Origin: Chryseobacterium sp. StRB126
GTDB lineage: Bacteria > Bacteroidota > Bacteroidia > Flavobacteriales > Weeksellaceae
NCBI RefSeq assembly: GCF_000829375.1
Contig: NZ_AP014624.1
Span: forward strand, 1 to 64,000
DNA length: 64,000 nucleotides
Direction: 5' to 3'
Shown: one piece after another, positions 18,313 to 27,658 of the stretch
Layout: the number at the start of each line of letters is the position of its first letter
How positions within the stretch are numbered: position 1 is the stretch's first letter
Program-made: the position numbers and the translations under genes
Notes under the pieces: generated by a model
What the model saw: only the letters and a program-made list of their open reading frames with translations
Told to the model about the DNA's origin: nothing
Database searches by the model: none

Positions 18313-19635
18313 TTATAAAATTCCTCTGGCTTTTATCTCCAAATATTTATTGATAACGTCGATATTCAAATTCTCGGGAAGTGTATATACTGTATAAATT
18401 CCGTATTTGCGGAGTTCCTGAATAATCAGTTTCTTTTCAAATTCAAATTTTTCAGCAACAATTTCATCATAGATTTCCTGCATACTTTCAGGGTTTTTGT
18501 TAATGAGCGTCTGGAGTTCCGAGTTTTTGAAGAAAACAACTACCAACAGATGGTTCTTGGCAATTCCGCGAAGATATTTTAACTGACGGTTTAATCCGTC
18601 TAATGTTTCAAAGTTAGTAAACAGCAAAATCAAACTTCTTTGATTGATTGAATATTTAACATCCTGGTACAATCGGTTGAAATCACTTTCAAAGAAATCA
18701 GTTTTAATATTATAAAGCGATTCTGATATTTTCTTAAGCTGCCCGGATTTATTCTCTGCAGCAATTTTGTTTTCAGCTTTTTTGGAGAAAGTCATCATCC
18801 CTGCCCTATCTCCTTTTCTTAGAATAATATGAGACAACGCCATGGTTGCATTGATGGAATAATCTAAAAGGCTCAATCCTTTGAAAGGCATCTTCATGGT
18901 TCGTCCTTTATCAATCAGCATAAAAATACGCTGTGATTTCTCATCCTGAAATTGATTCACCATTAAACGGTTGGCCTTCGAAGTTGCTTTCCAGTTGATG
19001 GTTCTGATATCGTCTCCCGGAACATACTCTTTAATTTGTTCAAATTCCATGGTATGCCCCAGCTTTCTGACCTTTTTGATTCCGCCTAACAGAAACTCAC
19101 TCTGCAACGCCATCAACTCATATTTTCTGAGATGAATAAAAGACGGATAAGATGGCAACATGGCATCTTTCTGAAAACTGAATCTTTTGGCAACAAACCC
19201 TAAAGGTGATGAAACATAAACATTGAGACTTCCGAAATGATATTCTCCTCTTTCTTTAGGCTCTAAACTGTATTGAAAGAAAGTGTTTGTTCCTGCATTA
19301 ATAGACTTTTCAATTAAAAAATCTCTTTTCTGAAACTGAAACGGTATTTCATCAATGATCTTAGTGGAGATCTTAAAGTTGTAATTATTTTTAATATCAA
19401 TCTTTACAAAATTTTCATCCCCATTCGAAAGCTTTTCCGGTAATATTCTTTGCGCCTGTACAGCATTTTTCTGATTAAAGATTAACAAATAATCTACCAT
19501 AACGGCAAGAAAACATATCAGCAATACAATGTGGGCTGCCCACATCAGCACCGGAAAGAAAAATGCCAGAACATACAGTATCCCCACTCCAATGAGCGTA
19601 AAGAAGAAACGGGTATTGATGTATAGGTTTTTCAT
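18313..19635 (-). CDS. DUF58 domain protein (MoxR partner)
   Basis: The 440-residue protein has two N-terminal membrane segments (about residues 9-30 and 32-52), a beta-rich middle, and a C-terminal DUF58/vWA-like region. The diagnostic DUF58 segment GDDIRTINWKATSK lies near residues 206-219, and a MIDS-like stretch (MLIDKGRTMKM) follows. DUF58 proteins are usually encoded next to MoxR ATPases and are thought to be their membrane or vWA clients. The order MoxR then DUF58 fits that. The 74-bp gap to moxR has no strong terminator. Confidence 0.9.
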   Translation of the reverse strand: MKNLYINTRFFFTLIGVGILYVLAFFFPVLMWAAHIVLLICFLAVMVDYLLIFNQKNAVQAQRILPEKLSNGDENFVKIDIKNNYNFKISTKIIDEIPFQFQKRDFLIEKSINAGTNTFFQYSLEPKERGEYHFGSLNVYVSSPLGFVAKRFSFQKDAMLPSYPSFIHLRKYELMALQSEFLLGGIKKVRKLGHTMEFEQIKEYVPGDDIRTINWKATSKANRLMVNQFQDEKSQRIFMLIDKGRTMKMPFKGLSLLDYSINATMALSHIILRKGDRAGMMTFSKKAENKIAAENKSGQLKKISESLYNIKTDFFESDFNRLYQDVKYSINQRSLILLFTNFETLDGLNRQLKYLRGIAKNHLLVVVFFKNSELQTLINKNPESMQEIYDEIVAEKFEFEKKLIIQELRKYGIYTVYTLPENLNIDVINKYLEIKARGIL

Positions 19636-19709
19636 TGTTTAGGTTGCAGGTTATAGGGATTAGGAATGAAGGAATTAGGAATTATCGCCCGACCTCTTAT
19701 TTCTACCAT

Positions 19710-20741
19710 CTATCTCGGAATCTCTATTCCTTCTAAGATTTGACGGATAATTTCATCTGCAGTAAGCCCTTCCATTTCTCTTTCCGGAGAAACGATTACT
19801 CTGTGTCTTAATACTGCATAACTTGCCTCCTTGATATCTTCAGGAGTCACAAAATCTCTTCCTCTTAATGCTGCAAAAGCTTTGGAAGCAGTAAGAAGTG
19901 CCAATGAAGCTCGTGGTGAAGCCCCCAAATACAGAAACTGATTTTCTCTGGTGTTGATAATAATTTTTGCAATATATTCCATCAACTGGGACTCTACAAT
20001 GATTTCTTTTACCAAATGCTGGTAAGATTTCAATTGTTCTGCTGTAATAACATGGTTTATCCCTTCTGTTTTATCTTCTTTTTTACTTTCGTGCTGATTT
20101 TTAATGATCGTGATTTCCTGCTCAAGATTCGGATAACCCACGTTAATTTTGAACAAGAAACGGTCTAGCTGCGCTTCCGGAAGTCTGTATGTTCCTTCAT
20201 GTTCTATTGGGTTTTGAGTAGCTACCACCAGAAATGGTTCCTCCATAATGTAGCGGGTACCATCCATTGTGATCTGTCTTTCTTCCATTACTTCAAATAA
20301 TGCAGCCTGAGTTTTTGCTGGTGACCTGTTGATCTCATCAATGAGTATAAAGTTGGAGAAAATAGGTCCTTTTTTAAATTCAAATTCAGAGTTTTTCATA
20401 CTGAATACCGAAGTTCCCAGAATATCTGAAGGCATCAAATCCGGTGTAAATTGAATTCTGCTGAAACCTACATCAATGGTTTTCGCTAATAATTTTGCCG
20501 TAATAGTTTTAGCAACTCCCGGAACTCCTTCAATGAGAACGTGTCCGTTTGAAAGCAATGCCGCCAAAAGGTGCTCTATCATGTTTTCCTGTCCTACAAT
20601 TACTTTTCCTATTTCAGCTTTTACCTTATCCAGGCTTGCACGAAGTTCTATCATATCAATTCTCGACTGAAACTGATCTTCGTTTTTATTTAGATTGATA
20701 GAAGATTGATTTTCTATGTTTGGATTATCAAGATTTTCCAT
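19710..20741 (-). CDS. moxR: MoxR-family AAA+ ATPase
   Basis: This AAA+ chaperone-like ATPase is of the MoxR subfamily, thought to assist maturation of protein or metal complexes together with vWA/DUF58 proteins. The 343-residue protein has Walker A EGVPGVAKT at about 71-79, Walker B FILIDEINRSP, sensor-1 VVATQNPIEHEGTYRLPEAQLDRF and a C-terminal lid. The first ~25 residues are a polar extension. It lies in the middle of the membrane-protein operon, with the two-stem repeat (20761-20810) just upstream. Confidence 0.94.
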   Translation of the reverse strand: MENLDNPNIENQSSINLNKNEDQFQSRIDMIELRASLDKVKAEIGKVIVGQENMIEHLLAALLSNGHVLIEGVPGVAKTITAKLLAKTIDVGFSRIQFTPDLMPSDILGTSVFSMKNSEFEFKKGPIFSNFILIDEINRSPAKTQAALFEVMEERQITMDGTRYIMEEPFLVVATQNPIEHEGTYRLPEAQLDRFLFKINVGYPNLEQEITIIKNQHESKKEDKTEGINHVITAEQLKSYQHLVKEIIVESQLMEYIAKIIINTRENQFLYLGASPRASLALLTASKAFAALRGRDFVTPEDIKEASYAVLRHRVIVSPEREMEGLTADEIIRQILEGIEIPR

Positions 20742-20760
20742 AATTTTTATTTTTTGGTTT

Positions 20761-20810
20761 GATAGGACTTCGACTTCGTTCTATCTTTGGCTAAATCGTC
20801 CCGTTGGTAC
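20761..20810. repeat. Two-stem intergenic element, copy 3
   Basis: GATAG...CTATC arms (20761-20785) have a duplicated ACTTCG in the loop. The shared TTTGGCTAAATCGTCCCG linker and a degraded second stem (GTCCC-GTT-GGTAC) follow. It is related to the copies at 10820 and 12147 and lies between the DUF4350 and moxR genes, again between two co-directional genes of one operon. Confidence 0.65.
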
Positions 20811-20817
20811 TCTTCTT

Positions 20818-21975
20818 TTATTTTAATAGCTCATCAAGCAATTTATTGATTCTTGCCAGGTCTTCCTTCGTCACACTCGCATATGGATCCTGTGCTCTTT
20901 TGATAAGACTGATGGCCTCATTAATCTTCTCCATTGGTTGTCCGGTTTTCATCTGTAACTTCTTGGCAAACTCTTCATCGATGTTCTGAGTATCAATCAG
21001 AAGGTCTAATCTTACTTTGTTCAGGAAATATTGGGCTTTTTTAGCCATCATATCATGAAAATCGCCTTCCTGAAGATAGAGATTTCCAATGCTTTTCACA
21101 AAATCCAGTGATGTATTTCTCAAGGGTTCTATCACGGGTACAATTCTCTGTTTTCTTTTTGCATTAAAGAAAATTAAAAGAACAAGACCACCCAGAAATA
21201 CCCACCATGCATATTTCAAGGCTGGATTTCCCAATATAAATCTCATGAAGAAACGTGAAGCCTTCGTATTACTCTCCACAAACCAAACCGTTTCCCGATC
21301 CTGAAGATAAGAGAATACATCTTGAACATATTTTACATTTCCTGGTTTCAACAGATAATAATTGGTAAGAAAAAGTGGCTCGCTATGAACATAGAAGTTT
21401 CCTTTTCCGAATTTTACTTTGATAAAGTTAGCCTGATCTGTATTTTTCTTCTCTACCGTTTTTCCCAGTACTTCCACTCCGGGTTTAATAAATGAAAATC
21501 CTCTTCCTGATGGAAATTTATCCAACTGAATGAAATCATTCTTGTATTTTTTATCCGTAAGCTTAAGAACATTCTCTTCTTCAAAAGAAATCTCTGAATC
21601 ATAAAATCCTATACTGTCTGAAACTTCTTTAGGCATCTGGCTTATCACCAGCATGGCATCTGAACCTTTTGAAACCTGATCCATCACTTTCTTCCAAGAT
21701 TCTGTATCAATATCTTTTTCAATAATGACAATATTATGGGCTTCTTTTTTATGCTGATTATAATATTCGTAGGGTGCCTGATTGATCTTCTTCAGATTAT
21801 TTTTAAAAAGATCTCTAGCTTCGTTATCAAAAACAAAAAGGCCAAACGGGGATTTCTCGCTGACATCAAAATTTTTACGCCAGTCTGTGGTCTCTTTTTT
21901 ATTCACTTCAAGCACCGCCAAAATAACCATCACAACGATGAAGATCACAGCATATATTCTGAAAGTCTTATTCAT
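20818..21975 (-). CDS. DUF4350-containing membrane protein
   Basis: The 385-residue protein has a signal-anchor segment (about residues 5-24), a ~220-residue extracytoplasmic region, a second membrane segment (about residues 252-272, WWVFLGGLVLLIFF) and a cytoplasmic tail of ~110 residues. The layout and operon place fit DUF4350 proteins encoded with MoxR/DUF58/DUF4129. It lies 11 bp after the DUF4129 gene. The function is unknown, and a role in envelope complex assembly is inferred from neighbours only. Confidence 0.8.
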   Translation of the reverse strand: MNKTFRIYAVIFIVVMVILAVLEVNKKETTDWRKNFDVSEKSPFGLFVFDNEARDLFKNNLKKINQAPYEYYNQHKKEAHNIVIIEKDIDTESWKKVMDQVSKGSDAMLVISQMPKEVSDSIGFYDSEISFEEENVLKLTDKKYKNDFIQLDKFPSGRGFSFIKPGVEVLGKTVEKKNTDQANFIKVKFGKGNFYVHSEPLFLTNYYLLKPGNVKYVQDVFSYLQDRETVWFVESNTKASRFFMRFILGNPALKYAWWVFLGGLVLLIFFNAKRKQRIVPVIEPLRNTSLDFVKSIGNLYLQEGDFHDMMAKKAQYFLNKVRLDLLIDTQNIDEEFAKKLQMKTGQPMEKINEAISLIKRAQDPYASVTKEDLARINKLLDELLK

Positions 21976-21986
21976 GGTTAATGGAG

Positions 21987-22763
21987 TTATGGTTTGAATG
22001 TCTGATATTGATTTTTAAATTTCTGATAACTTTGCTCATCTATATTGAATTCGCCATACCATACATAATCGAAAATATAAGACAGATTGAAGAATTCATT
22101 CTTAAGATGAGGCGCTTTTAATTCTGCCACATAATCTTTATTGGTCTTTTCAGGATTCCAGTTAATCAGTTTTTTATCATTTAGTTTTTTAAGAATGAAT
22201 AAGAACTGATAACGTACTGCAGAACGATAATCTCCTGAATGTTCAAATTTTGCAATACTTTCAGGGAAATTAATTTCATGGATATTTTCATGAAGTTCCT
22301 CTACATTCAGATTTAGCTTTTTATTCTTTTTACCGAAAATAAGGTTCCCGTCTTTTCCAAGGATATATTTAATGATAAAATATAAAAGAAATCCTACCAG
22401 AATAATCGCAAAAAGCCTCACAAGTGCTACCGTTACTTTGGAAGATTTTTCAAAAACCGTTTCTCCGAAAATACTCCTGAAAATATGGTCAACTTTTCTC
22501 AGCAATTTCTGCCAGAAAGATTCTCTGGGTTTTGATACGGTATAATCAAATTCATTTCCTTTATATCTTGATGGAACATTCTCCTTAAATTCTTTAGGAT
22601 ACAGCTGATTTTCTGAAACCGGATTCTTCATCAGTACAGAATCTGCCCGCAGCATATTATGATAATGCCCGGTTGTATACAGTGAATCTGCCGTATAATC
22701 ATCCTGAGCTTTAACTAAGCTTAGAGAGAAGACTAATACTATGAAAAAAAGAATCTTATTCAT
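21987..22763 (-). CDS. DUF4129 domain membrane protein
   Basis: The protein has a signal peptide ending near VKAQ, a short periplasmic part, one transmembrane helix (about residues 108-132) and a C-terminal region with the DUF4129-like segment YRSAVRYQFLFILKKLNDK and FDYVWYGEFNID. I choose the Met at 22763 because it places the signal peptide at the very N-terminus. An upstream Met at 22772 is possible and would overlap the previous gene by 17 bp instead of 8. It belongs to the MoxR operon. Confidence 0.8.
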   Translation of the reverse strand: MNKILFFIVLVFSLSLVKAQDDYTADSLYTTGHYHNMLRADSVLMKNPVSENQLYPKEFKENVPSRYKGNEFDYTVSKPRESFWQKLLRKVDHIFRSIFGETVFEKSSKVTVALVRLFAIILVGFLLYFIIKYILGKDGNLIFGKKNKKLNLNVEELHENIHEINFPESIAKFEHSGDYRSAVRYQFLFILKKLNDKKLINWNPEKTNKDYVAELKAPHLKNEFFNLSYIFDYVWYGEFNIDEQSYQKFKNQYQTFKP

Positions 22764-23718
22764 TGATTCCAATAGTGTCTATTTCTTCCAATTCTACTTT
22801 CTGATGAAGATCTGTTCTGCTGTCATAATACATCAATCCGGCATTCACATACAACAGATTTGAAAGGAAGAATGAAAGCAGCATTGAGATTCCATAAAAT
22901 ACAAAAAATGCGACTCCAAAAGCCCCTGTGAAAGGGTTTTGCTCAAAATTTCCATCGGGTGTATTGGTGAGTACCGAACTATAGAAAAAGATCATCGGAA
23001 TATAGGTAAATACAGAACTGACCAGTGACATTATAATAAACATCACAAATGATGCTCCCCAATATTTCCAAAAAGGTGATTTTTCACTTCCGTTAGGATA
23101 AGAAAACTGTGAACGGATAGAACGGCTCAGGCTTTCCATAAAACCTCTGCCTGAATTAAAATAATCATACATCAGAAATGTAATCACATTAAATAATGTA
23201 GGATACACAATCATAATAAGAAAAATTCCGATAAGCACTAAGATAAGAAGATAAGAGAATCCTATCACAAATAATGATAAAGGAATTACAATAAATGTCA
23301 TCCCAAGGCATAGCTTAGCAATTTTCCCTATATTTTCTTTAAAGTCACCTAAAATCTCATCTGCCTTTATATTTTTTGCGCCATTAGCAACCCTTTTCAG
23401 ATAAAATACCGGATAAAGATAATTGATGATCGCCAGGATCATAAAAAGCAGGAATGTAAGAACCCCTACCCCAATCAGCATTCCGGCATTCTCTGAAAAA
23501 TATCTTTCAAAATAATAAGTATCTCCACCCAGATTGGAGCCGAAAATTTGAGAAAAAAGTTCTTTATATCCGAAAATAAAAACCGTTACCATTAAAATCA
23601 ACAGCAGGCCATTGATAAGAATGTAGTTTTTAAAATAATTCTTTCCGTATAATTTAAAAAAGTTGAAACTGTCACTAATGAAAGTTCCAAAATCTCTTTT
23701 TTTATAAAATTGTATCAT
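22756..23718 (-). CDS. Polytopic membrane protein of the MoxR operon
   Basis: The 320-residue protein has about six hydrophobic segments (roughly 32-50, 77-98, 136-158, 160-180, 215-235 and 260-290) and short soluble loops. It resembles the uncharacterised, DUF4013-like membrane proteins that accompany SpoIIM/RDD genes, but I cannot assign a family with certainty. It overlaps the SpoIIM gene by 17 bp at its start and the DUF4129 gene at its end, so expression is tightly coupled. No catalytic motif was seen. Confidence 0.8.
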   Translation of the reverse strand: MIQFYKKRDFGTFISDSFNFFKLYGKNYFKNYILINGLLLILMVTVFIFGYKELFSQIFGSNLGGDTYYFERYFSENAGMLIGVGVLTFLLFMILAIINYLYPVFYLKRVANGAKNIKADEILGDFKENIGKIAKLCLGMTFIVIPLSLFVIGFSYLLILVLIGIFLIMIVYPTLFNVITFLMYDYFNSGRGFMESLSRSIRSQFSYPNGSEKSPFWKYWGASFVMFIIMSLVSSVFTYIPMIFFYSSVLTNTPDGNFEQNPFTGAFGVAFFVFYGISMLLSFFLSNLLYVNAGLMYYDSRTDLHQKVELEEIDTIGINE

Positions 23719-24685
23719 TGATGTACTTATTAGTTTTTTTATTGACTATTGCCGGATATACAAAATAGTAAAATCCTATCACTGCCAGAGATCCCAGAAT
23801 AATAATCAGATTTAAAATGACAGGCATTTTTAAAGCATGCCTTGTCACATACCCCTCGATAATTCCGGCACAAATGGTGAAAGGAACCGTACTTAAAAAT
23901 ATTTTAAAAGAATCCTTAAATCCTTTTTTAAAAGAATTAAATCTTGAAAAAGTTCTTGGAAAAAGAATAGAGGCTCCTAAAATCAATCCACACATAGCTT
24001 CCACAACCATAGCGAATATTTCAAAAACACCGTGAAGCCAGATGCCTCTTGCACTGTCTTTTAAAGCTCCATAATCATAGAAAAAGTACTGGAAAGATCC
24101 TAACATTACACTATTGGAGAGCAAAGCAAATAGAGTTCCCACCCCACCGGCAATTCCATAAATATATAATTTAGTGCCTACCTGAATATTGTTGAAAATA
24201 ATCCCAATGGTTGTTCCCCAGGTTGTTCCACTCTGATAGACTCCAACTGCATTATTCTTTTTAATATTTTCGATGGTTTCGTTTACATAGCTTTCTCCAA
24301 GAATAATATTTACAAAATCTTTATCATACATGGCAGAAAGCACTCCTATGGAAGTGAAAAGAACAAAAAACAGAAAAGCATACAGTAAATATCTCCGATA
24401 CTGATACACCAGCAACGGCACCTCTGTTTTAAAGAAATATACTAACCTGTTTTCCTCTACTCTTTTGGTTTTATAAATCTTTTGAAAGATTTGGGAAGAT
24501 AGGTGATTCAGATAAACAGTAGTATTACTTTTAGGATAGTAGGTCTGAGCAAAAGAAAGATCATTGATCAGGTTTATATACAATGATGACAGGTCATCGG
24601 GATTTTTTTTAATTTTCCCATCAATAACCTGTTCTATTCCCAACCATTTTTCTTTATTTTGTTTAATGAAATAAACTTCTCTCAT
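23702..24685 (-). CDS. SpoIIM-family membrane protein
   Basis: The 327-residue protein is related to stage II sporulation protein M, a family widespread in non-spore-formers. It has a soluble N-terminal ~95 residues, then five or six membrane helices. A typical SpoIIM stretch is IFNNIQVGTKLYIYGIAGG, followed by HGVFEIFAMVVEAMCGL. It is the first gene of the minus-strand MoxR operon. Its start codon is only 27 bp from that of the divergent RDD gene, so the two promoters must overlap the coding regions. Confidence 0.88.
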   Translation of the reverse strand: MREVYFIKQNKEKWLGIEQVIDGKIKKNPDDLSSLYINLINDLSFAQTYYPKSNTTVYLNHLSSQIFQKIYKTKRVEENRLVYFFKTEVPLLVYQYRRYLLYAFLFFVLFTSIGVLSAMYDKDFVNIILGESYVNETIENIKKNNAVGVYQSGTTWGTTIGIIFNNIQVGTKLYIYGIAGGVGTLFALLSNSVMLGSFQYFFYDYGALKDSARGIWLHGVFEIFAMVVEAMCGLILGASILFPRTFSRFNSFKKGFKDSFKIFLSTVPFTICAGIIEGYVTRHALKMPVILNLIIILGSLAVIGFYYFVYPAIVNKKTNKYINDTIL

Positions 24686-24712
24686 AATTGTAAGGCTAAA
24701 ATAATAAAAAAT

Positions 24713-25462
24713 ATGTCTCAGATCGCGATAAATACCTCACAAAATGTAAATATTAACTTCAATACAGCCAGTGTTGGAGAAAGAATGCTTGCATTTATCA
24801 TTGATCTTCTGATAAGGGTTGCCTACATTGTCATCGTTCTGTATTTGTTTTTCAACATCCTGGACCTGGGATACTTGCTTAATGGTCTGGATAGCTGGTC
24901 TATAATGGCCGTTTATATTATCCTTACTTTTCCTACTTACATTTATCCTGTTGTTTTGGAGAGTTTAATGGAAGGACAGACCCCTGGAAAGAAACTTATG
25001 AAAATCAGAGTGGTAAAGATTGATGGATATCAGGCCAGTTTTCCAGATTATATGATCCGCTGGGTATTCAGGTTGATTGATGTATCTTTTGCCGGAGTGG
25101 TAGGTTTAATTTCAATGATTGTCTCCAAAAATAATCAGCGTTTGGGAGATATTGCTTCCGGTACAGCTGTTATTTCTTTAAAAAACAACATTAATATTTC
25201 TCATACTATTCTTGAGAACATCAACGAAGATTATGTTCCTTCATTTCCTCAGGTGATTGCTTTGAGTGATAATGATATGAGAATCATCAAAGATAATTAT
25301 ACCAAAGCTGTAAAAGCCGATGACCGTCAGATTATCGGTAAGCTTTCCGATAAGATTAAAAGCATTCTGAAACTGGAAATAGATCCTACTAAAATGACGG
25401 AAAAGCAGTTTATCAATGTTATTATTAAAGACTATAACTATTATACTGGAAAGGATAATTAA
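24713..25462 (+). CDS. RDD family membrane protein
   Basis: The ~249-residue protein has the RDD-type membrane domain: helix 1 with an Arg/Asp pattern (ERMLAFIIDLLIRV), helix 2, then EGQTPGKKLMKIRVV and FRLIDVSFAGVVGL. A soluble C-terminal ~90-residue tail follows. I choose the Met at 24713 (MSQIAINTSQNV) instead of an in-frame Met at 24659, because the latter would run through the divergent SpoIIM start. RDD and SpoIIM genes are commonly paired with MoxR/DUF58 operons, including in mycobacteria, so this gene belongs to the system despite its orientation. Confidence 0.87.
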   Translation: MSQIAINTSQNVNINFNTASVGERMLAFIIDLLIRVAYIVIVLYLFFNILDLGYLLNGLDSWSIMAVYIILTFPTYIYPVVLESLMEGQTPGKKLMKIRVVKIDGYQASFPDYMIRWVFRLIDVSFAGVVGLISMIVSKNNQRLGDIASGTAVISLKNNINISHTILENINEDYVPSFPQVIALSDNDMRIIKDNYTKAVKADDRQIIGKLSDKIKSILKLEIDPTKMTEKQFINVIIKDYNYYTGKDN

Positions 25463-25583
25463 TGCCCTTGTCAATAATCAATTTTGCTTCGCAAATGAAT
25501 GGTGAATAAGAAACTCTTGAAGCGAATACATTTTATCAATCCTCATAATTTTCGTACCTTTAATAACAATAAAGCCCTTTATC

Positions 25584-25874
25584 ATGAAATTTGAAAACAA
25601 CAGATCCGGAAACGGCGGAGTTCTTACCCTGAATAACGAAATAAAAGAAGTAGGAAGATTAACCTATACCATTTTCCCGGAAGATCAAAAACTGATTATT
25701 TCTTTTGTATTGGTTCATCCTGAGTTTGAAGGAAGAGGAATGGGAAAATACTTAGTGGAAGAAGCTATCAAATTTGCAAGGGAAAATAACTGGAACGTTT
25801 ATCCTCACTGTTCTTATGCGAGATCTGTTATGATGAGAATGAACGATGTGGAGGATATTTTCTTAAAGAGCTAA
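25584..25874 (+). CDS. Small GNAT family N-acetyltransferase
   Basis: The 96-residue protein is a minimal GNAT of the YjdJ/NATD1-like group, which has only the acetyl-CoA-binding core. The P-loop equivalent is VHPEFEGRGMGKYLVEEA (about residues 49-66), followed by CSYARSVM, the conserved C-terminal patch of this small family. The acceptor is unknown. Its stop codon overlaps the 3' end of the convergent glycosyltransferase gene by 12 bp. Confidence 0.88.
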   Translation: MKFENNRSGNGGVLTLNNEIKEVGRLTYTIFPEDQKLIISFVLVHPEFEGRGMGKYLVEEAIKFARENNWNVYPHCSYARSVMMRMNDVEDIFLKS

Positions 25875-26834
25875 GACATCCTTCACCAGAATCTCTTCAA
25901 TATTATCCGGATAATCTACTGTCAGATGGTAATCTGATGCAACCCACTCCATAATCTCCTGCAGATTTAAAGATTTAGAATTAGGAATGCCCATCTTATC
26001 AAGAGCACAGGCATTACATTCCTGTTCATACTGGTTATGAATAGGGATAACAAATAATTTTTTATCCATAAAAAGTGCTTCAGCAGGCGTTTCGAAACCT
26101 GCATTGCACAAAATTCCTTCACAACCCTCAAAATATTTCAGATATTGGGTTTCATCAATAGGAAATACTTCAACATTTTTTACTTTAACCTGTACTTTAC
26201 TGTATTTTGAAAACACTTTCCATTCTACCGGGATTTTCCGCAGAACTTTAATTATATTTTCATCTGCAAAACTTGGAAGATAGACAAGATAATAACCTTG
26301 CTTGTAGGGGGTAAGATTTCTGATTTTTCTTCGAATGACTGGTTTTTTAATCTGTGGATGATAATTTTCAAAATGAAAACCAATCTTTCTTTCGCTGGGA
26401 ACATAATATTTTAAAATCATTTCCCCCAGAAAATCTTTTTTTTCAGGTTTAGGGGTTTCCGGAAAACTCATGGATGCCTGATGACTAAGCTCAATCATGG
26501 GTAGCTTCTTCAATTTTGAGGCCCAGCCCGTTAAAGGTTCATAATCATTGATGATGAGATCGTATTGGGAAAGCTCTAAATTTATTATCGTCTTTGCTGC
26601 ATCAATGAATTTATTATCAGTAAATGTTTTTCGATAGGATAAACCACCCGTTTTGTTATAAAGAAGGGAAATACCCCTATATTGAAAATCAATGGGAAAA
26701 TCAGCCTTTAATTGCGATTGATGTCCACTGATGAGTGTATCCACCGAAGCATACTTCTTGAGTATCGGAATAATCTCCTGTGCTCTGGCCACATGACCGT
26801 TTCCGGTACCCTGAAATGCATACAAAATTTTCAT
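25863..26834 (-). CDS. MJ1255-type glycosyltransferase
   Basis: The 323-residue GT-B-fold protein is of the MJ1255/VC2487 family, related to MurG and UDP-glucuronosyltransferases. The N-terminus has the donor/acceptor loop FQGTGNGHVARAQE. The C-terminal half has the nucleotide-sugar-binding pattern CNAGFETPAEALF, followed by IPIHNQYEQECNA. The glycosylated product is unknown. It overlaps the upstream phosphoesterase gene by 1 bp, so the two are translated together, and a shared glycolipid pathway is a reasonable inference. Confidence 0.85.
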   Translation of the reverse strand: MKILYAFQGTGNGHVARAQEIIPILKKYASVDTLISGHQSQLKADFPIDFQYRGISLLYNKTGGLSYRKTFTDNKFIDAAKTIINLELSQYDLIINDYEPLTGWASKLKKLPMIELSHQASMSFPETPKPEKKDFLGEMILKYYVPSERKIGFHFENYHPQIKKPVIRRKIRNLTPYKQGYYLVYLPSFADENIIKVLRKIPVEWKVFSKYSKVQVKVKNVEVFPIDETQYLKYFEGCEGILCNAGFETPAEALFMDKKLFVIPIHNQYEQECNACALDKMGIPNSKSLNLQEIMEWVASDYHLTVDYPDNIEEILVKDVLAL

Positions 26835-27658
26835 TAAGTAAAATTGGTTACGATTTTTAAAAGCTCAGAATTATCCATCTCCTGTATTTCTTCTGCTTCA
26901 TCATCTTTTAGTAAATGTTTATGATCGTCATAGTAAAAGATATTCCATTCTTTATCATGATATTCCAATGCAGACAGGTTTTCAATCCAATCCCCGGAAT
27001 TAAGATAAGTACAGGACCCTTTTTTATTAACAACCTCCCGAATCTGAGGTTGATGAATATGCCCACACACTACATAGTCGTATTGGTTATCAATGGCCAG
27101 TTCAGAAGCTGTAAGTTCAAAGTCTCCAATGTACTTTACCGCTTTCTTTACATTATTTTTAATTTTTTTTGAAAATGAATATTTTTCTTTACCCATCTTC
27201 TCTAAAAACCAATTTACAACATTATTGATGATAATTAAAAGATCATATCCTTTTCCACCGAGTTTGGCGATCCATTTGGAATGCTGAACTGAGGCATCGA
27301 AAACATCACCGTGAAAGATCCAGGTTTTCTTCTGGTCAATAGTCAGGCATATTTTATTACAGACTTTCAGTTTTCCCAATTCAAAGTCGGTAAACTTACG
27401 GAACATTTCATCATGATTGCCTGTGATATAATAAACATCCGTATTCTTGGTCGCAAATGAAAGGATCTTCCGGATCACTTTCAAATGAGGTTTAGGGAAG
27501 TAAGACTTTTTGAATTGCCAGATATCAATAATATCACCATTCAAAACCAAAGTTTTAGGCTGGATAGAATTGAGGTATCTCAGCAATTCCTTAGCCTTAC
27601 ATCCATAAGTTCCCAAATGAACATCCGATATGACAACTAACTCAACGTTTCTTTTCAT
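26834..27658 (-). CDS. UDP-2,3-diacylglucosamine-hydrolase-like phosphoesterase
   Basis: The 274-residue calcineurin-like metallophosphoesterase is related to LpxH-type enzymes. Metal-site motifs are all visible: SDVHLG, NGDIIDIW, TGNHDE, FHGDVFD and VCGHIHQP. The acidic C-terminal tail (DDEAEEIQEMD) is not part of the fold. Whether this is the true lipid A UDP-2,3-diacylglucosamine diphosphatase or a paralogue coupled to the neighbouring glycosyltransferase is not decided by sequence. The ATG overlaps the stop of the next gene by 1 bp. Confidence 0.85.
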   Translation of the reverse strand: MKRNVELVVISDVHLGTYGCKAKELLRYLNSIQPKTLVLNGDIIDIWQFKKSYFPKPHLKVIRKILSFATKNTDVYYITGNHDEMFRKFTDFELGKLKVCNKICLTIDQKKTWIFHGDVFDASVQHSKWIAKLGGKGYDLLIIINNVVNWFLEKMGKEKYSFSKKIKNNVKKAVKYIGDFELTASELAIDNQYDYVVCGHIHQPQIREVVNKKGSCTYLNSGDWIENLSALEYHDKEWNIFYYDDHKHLLKDDEAEEIQEMDNSELLKIVTNFT

